Positions 61,193-64,000 of a stretch of 64,000 bases of DNA are shown one piece after another. The translations under genes were made by a program, and so were the position numbers. Source of the stretch: GCA-2684655 sp045105235 (GTDB lineage Bacteria > Planctomycetota > UBA1135 > UBA2386); the NCBI GenBank assembly GCA_045105235.1, contig JBGCDH010000004.1, forward strand, positions 1 through 64,000. Reading direction: 5' to 3'. The notes below the pieces were generated by a model. It was given only the letters and a program-made list of their open reading frames with translations. It ran no database searches and was not told the origin of the DNA. Every line of letters starts with the position of its first letter. The first letter of the stretch is position 1.

Positions 61193-62248
61193 TCACGCCC
61201 CGGTCGTAAGCACGATCTTGCCCATCGCTTCGCGGGATTCGAGCAGCCGGTGCGCCTCCCCAACCTTCTCCATGGGGAGAGCGCGATCGAGCACGGCCCG
61301 AAACCGGCCCTGGTCGAACATGCGCAGGATGGTGCGCAGGTCGCCTTTGCTGCCCATCGTCGACCCCAGAATCGAGAGACTCTTGAAGAAGACCTGGTGC
61401 AGCGAAATGCCAACGTTGCCACCCGTCGTTGCACCACAGGTCACGACACGGCCACCGCGCGCAAGGCACTTGAGCGAGCCCGCAAACGTCGCTTCGCCGA
61501 CGTGCTCAAAAACGACCTGCACACCTTCTTTGCCGGCAATCGCACGGACCTGCTTGGCGAAATCGTCGACCTTGTAGTCGATCACGTGGTCCGCGCCGAG
61601 CTCGGCGACGCGCCGACACTTCTCTTCGCCGCCCGCCGTAGCGATCACGCGCGCGCCAAATGCCGACGCGATTTGCACAGCCGCCGAACCAACACCCGAG
61701 AGCCCCGCATGCACCAACACGGTCTCGCCAGCGCGCAATTCCGCGCGACGCACCAGCATGTTCCAGGCCGTCTGAAACACCAGACTGACGGACGCCGCGG
61801 CCGCAAACGAAAGACCCGCGGGCTTCGGCGCAATGTTGGCCGCAGGTAGACAGACGTAATCGGCGCACGTTCCGTCACAGCTCTCACCGAGAATGTCGTA
61901 GTGACGACACATTTGATCGACACCCAGCTGACAGGGCTCGCAGGCACCGCAGGACACACCGGGCAAGATCACCACTTCGTCGCCTTCGCGGACGCCGCTC
62001 ACATCGGAACCGAGTGCATCCACGACCCCACTGCCATCGCTGCTACTAACCAGCGGCAACGGAAACGCGTGACCCGGCACGCCGCGGCGCACCCACGTAT
62101 CCAGATGATTGAGCCCTACAGCGTGGATGCGCACGCGAACCTGACCAGCGGACGGCACCGGCACCGCTCGCTCTTCGTGCCGCAGCTGTTCCAAGCCACC
62201 GTGTTCGCGCACAACGATGCATTGCATAGAAGCCATGGCGGCCATCAT
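61193..62248 (-). CDS. Zinc-type alcohol dehydrogenase / quinone oxidoreductase family protein
   Basis: About 351 residues from the ATG at 62248; ATGs at 62236 and 62227 are alternatives. The GroES-like N-terminal domain has the structural zinc site SCGACEPCQLGVDQMC (Cys-x2-Cys-x2-Cys-x7-Cys) near 100, while the catalytic zinc site is altered (GLNHLDTWVRRG). The Rossmann part has VLVHAGLSGVGSAAVQIA near 180 and GARVIATAGGEEK near 199. It belongs to the MDR superfamily of NAD(P)-dependent oxidoreductases. The substrate is unknown. It lies 37 bp before a glycosyltransferase gene's stop on the same strand. Confidence 0.9.
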   Translation of the reverse strand: MMAAMASMQCIVVREHGGLEQLRHEERAVPVPSAGQVRVRIHAVGLNHLDTWVRRGVPGHAFPLPLVSSSDGSGVVDALGSDVSGVREGDEVVILPGVSCGACEPCQLGVDQMCRHYDILGESCDGTCADYVCLPAANIAPKPAGLSFAAAASVSLVFQTAWNMLVRRAELRAGETVLVHAGLSGVGSAAVQIASAFGARVIATAGGEEKCRRVAELGADHVIDYKVDDFAKQVRAIAGKEGVQVVFEHVGEATFAGSLKCLARGGRVVTCGATTGGNVGISLHQVFFKSLSILGSTMGSKGDLRTILRMFDQGRFRAVLDRALPMEKVGEAHRLLESREAMGKIVLTTGA

Positions 62249-62285
62249 GCCTTGCGAGCACCAAAGCCGGTATCCTGGTCGGCCT

Positions 62286-63467
62286 TCAGTTTATCGACAG
62301 CAGCTGGGCCAGGTGCGCGAACCGCCGCTCCGCCACCCGCTTCCACGTAAACTCCAAGCTGCGCGCGCGAGCGGCTTTTCCGAGGCGTTCACGAAGGGTT
62401 TCATCTGCGGCGACCTTGCTGAGCAAGTCTACCCATGCCGATTGGTCTCCCGCCGGCGCAAGCAAACCTTCGACGCCATCCCGCACGACTTCTCCCGCAG
62501 AATGCGGAGTCATCAAGCACGGTAGCCCTGCCGCCAGCGCCTCGTACGAGACCAGCGGGCTGCCCTCTTCAAAGCTCGGCAAGACGAACACGTCGGCGCC
62601 GCCGTAGTGCGGCGCCAGATCGGAAACGTGCCCGTGACGGATCACGTTGCTGCGTTGAAGCTGTTTCGCACACCCCGCCTCCACCTCCGGGGAGATGCCC
62701 CCGACGAGCACTAGGTCCGCGTCAAGACCGGCTTTCTCCCACGCGTTGAGAAGATGCGGCAGCCCCTTGCGAACGGCTCCATATGCGACAAACAGGAAAC
62801 GCAGCCTCGCCGTTGGACGGCGGACGGGTTGAAAACGATGTTCACACCAACCGTAGCTGGTGGCAAAGATGCGACCAGGATCCGCGCCAGCCGCAATGAA
62901 GGAATTGGCAACTTCTACGCTCGGCGCAAAAAACCGATCGACGTTGGACAGCTGTTCACACTCCTCGTCGATGTCTTCCCGCGGCGGCAGATAGCCTGGC
63001 TGCCAACCAATGGCGTCATAGGCCCGCACAAGCGCCGCTCGATGATACGCAAGCGCCGTATTGACGAGCTCTTTGACGACGAACGTGCCACGCCGTCGCG
63101 CTTCTTGATAAACCGCCGCTCGCACGGACGGGAAGAGCCAGGCAACGTCCCCGTCTTGCAGCTCAGCCAGATAGCGACTGGTCACGCGCGCACGGCGAGC
63201 CGGCGCCGTCTTCCGGTCCAGACCTAACCGTCGAGCGATGCGTGCAAGCACCGGCGGTAGAGCCCCACGCTGGTAGCTGCGGCGTGCCTCCGCGTTGGTC
63301 GCCGTCAACCAATACTCGGGCTTCAACTGGCCGCGGAGAACGGGGTTTGCCAGCAGCTCGTCGAGCAGAAACAGACCGATTCCTGCAATGCCCGAGGGCG
63401 CAGCTTCGACGGGGTACAGCACCCGGATACGACGGAACGGACTCAATTCGGAAAACGCAGGAGACAA
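62286..63467 (-). CDS. GT4-family glycosyltransferase
   Basis: The 393-residue protein has a GT-B fold: N-terminal half RRIRVLYPVEAAPSGIAGIGLFLLDELL with the Gly-rich acceptor loop, and C-terminal half RFLFVAYGAVRKGLPHLLNAW, ADLVLVGGISPEVEAG, NVIRHGHVSDLAPHYGGADVFVLPSFEEGSPLVSYEALAAGLPCL. The last segment has the E-x7-E donor-nucleotide motif. It probably acts in polysaccharide or glycoprotein glycan assembly. It is separate from the two glycosyltransferases at 6.8-10 kb. Confidence 0.88.
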   Translation of the reverse strand: MSPAFSELSPFRRIRVLYPVEAAPSGIAGIGLFLLDELLANPVLRGQLKPEYWLTATNAEARRSYQRGALPPVLARIARRLGLDRKTAPARRARVTSRYLAELQDGDVAWLFPSVRAAVYQEARRRGTFVVKELVNTALAYHRAALVRAYDAIGWQPGYLPPREDIDEECEQLSNVDRFFAPSVEVANSFIAAGADPGRIFATSYGWCEHRFQPVRRPTARLRFLFVAYGAVRKGLPHLLNAWEKAGLDADLVLVGGISPEVEAGCAKQLQRSNVIRHGHVSDLAPHYGGADVFVLPSFEEGSPLVSYEALAAGLPCLMTPHSAGEVVRDGVEGLLAPAGDQSAWVDLLSKVAADETLRERLGKAARARSLEFTWKRVAERRFAHLAQLLSIN

Positions 63468-63605
63468 CGCAACGACATCGAAGCCCCCTACGCAAGAAAT
63501 CTGCGCAACGAAGCATCATGCCTCGAGAGGATATCCCAGGAAGCACCGGCGCCGTGGCTGCGACGAGCGATCGCGGCTCGGTTCGCTCATATTGAGAAGT
63601 CGAAC

Positions 63606-64000
63606 CTAGCGTCTCAGCCACTGCACAAAGAAATCCGCGCGACGCCTCACCAGGTAGCGGGTCTCACCCACACCATGCCCAGCGCCTGGAACGACGATGA
63701 GATCGAAGTCTCGGTCTGCCCGGATCAAGGCATCCGCGACCTGCATCGTCGAAGCGGGGTCGACGTTGCGATCCAGCTCGCCAACCGTGAGCAAAAGCCG
63801 CCCGGTCAGCTTGCTCGCATGCGTGACGTTCGAGCTGTCCGCATACCACGGGCCGATCGGCCAGCCCATCCACGCTTCATTCCACCAAATCTTGTCCATC
63901 CGGTTGTCGTGACACCCGCAGTCCGCGACAGCGACGTCGTAGAACTCCCCGTGATGCAACAGCGCCGCAAGCGCGCTTTGGCCGCCGGCACTACCGCCGA
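63606..64000 (-). CDS. S9 family prolyl oligopeptidase-like protein, C-terminal fragment
   Basis: The frame enters from the right edge; about 131 codons are visible. The alpha/beta-hydrolase catalytic triad is all here: the nucleophile Ser in GGSAGGQ at the start, the Asp in VGELDRNVDP, and the His in VPGAGHGVGE. YDVAVADCGCHDNRM and KIWWNEAWMGWPIGPW are typical of the DPP-IV/acylaminoacyl-peptidase branch. The N-terminal beta-propeller lies outside the window. It likely cleaves Pro- or Ala-containing oligopeptides in the periplasm. Confidence 0.85.
   Translation of the reverse strand, partial: GGSAGGQSALAALLHHGEFYDVAVADCGCHDNRMDKIWWNEAWMGWPIGPWYADSSNVTHASKLTGRLLLTVGELDRNVDPASTMQVADALIRADRDFDLIVVPGAGHGVGETRYLVRRRADFFVQWLRR

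Noticed and set aside
1..64000. tRNA, rRNA, insertion sequences, integrases or phage genes
   Set aside because: No transposase or integrase motif, no tRNA-like T-loop (GGTTCGA) with matching stems and no rRNA-like sequence was found by eye. A tRNAscan/Infernal run would settle this.

Overview
The window is GC-rich, densely coded chromosomal DNA with 53 protein genes, two of them cut by the window edges. I saw no rRNA, tRNA, CRISPR array, insertion sequence or phage gene. Three traits suggest a Planctomycetota-type bacterium: an ECF sigma factor gene directly followed by a large membrane-anchored Ser/Thr kinase, many Sec-exported proteins ending in Ala-Gln signal sites with no recognisable family, and TPR tails on otherwise ordinary enzymes. 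The phylum is inferred from these traits, not proven.

Layout. 1-6.6 kb: class II-type photolyase, orphan GroES-like protein, XRE-shikimate kinase fusion regulator, kelch protein, cobalamin adenosyltransferase and proline dehydrogenase. 6.8-10 kb: two glycosyltransferases with TPR tails. 10-17.1 kb: HEAT-repeat protein, Dus3-like tRNA dihydrouridine synthase, a translationally coupled pair containing an M64 peptidase, and an exported Met-rich protein. 17.2-20.1 kb: coupled pair with a DUF971 protein, then MobA coupled to a DTW-domain tRNA enzyme with an extra C-terminal domain. 20.1-30.5 kb: the standout locus, a five-gene minus-strand operon for electron transfer plus an upstream lipoprotein gene. 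30.7-33.2 kb: metallo-hydrolase, ROK glucokinase and Bax-inhibitor-like protein. 33.5-40 kb: sigma factor, kinase, exported protein and TPR-AAA ATPase. 40-46.5 kb: hybrid histidine kinase, TPR membrane protein, HtpG and nitroreductase. 46.6-51.1 kb: deoxyinosine glycosylase, SelO and a SulP-carbonic anhydrase fusion. 51.2-57.5 kb: three exported proteins including an M14 carboxypeptidase, then a solitary DNA adenine methylase. 57.5-64 kb: beta-oxidation pair, winged-helix regulator, AlkB, small exported protein, zinc-type oxidoreductase, glycosyltransferase and the C-terminal part of an S9 peptidase.

The electron-transfer locus encodes, in transcription order: a membrane flavoprotein with two ferredoxin clusters and a di-heme cytochrome b-like anchor; a 23-heme cytochrome made of seven tandem triheme modules plus a diheme end; a predicted outer-membrane beta-barrel; a 7-heme lipoprotein made of the same modules; and an 11-heme exported cytochrome. 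Together this is 41 CXXCH motifs. I read it as a complete route from NAD(P)H or quinol through the periplasm and outer membrane to the outside, built on the same logic as known porin-cytochrome conduits but not recognisably homologous to MtrCAB.

A second, genome-scale signal is the many short tandem arrays of 3-5 units. Inside genes the unit is 12 or 15 bp, keeping the frame; between genes it is mostly 13 or 14 bp, often next to stop codons.
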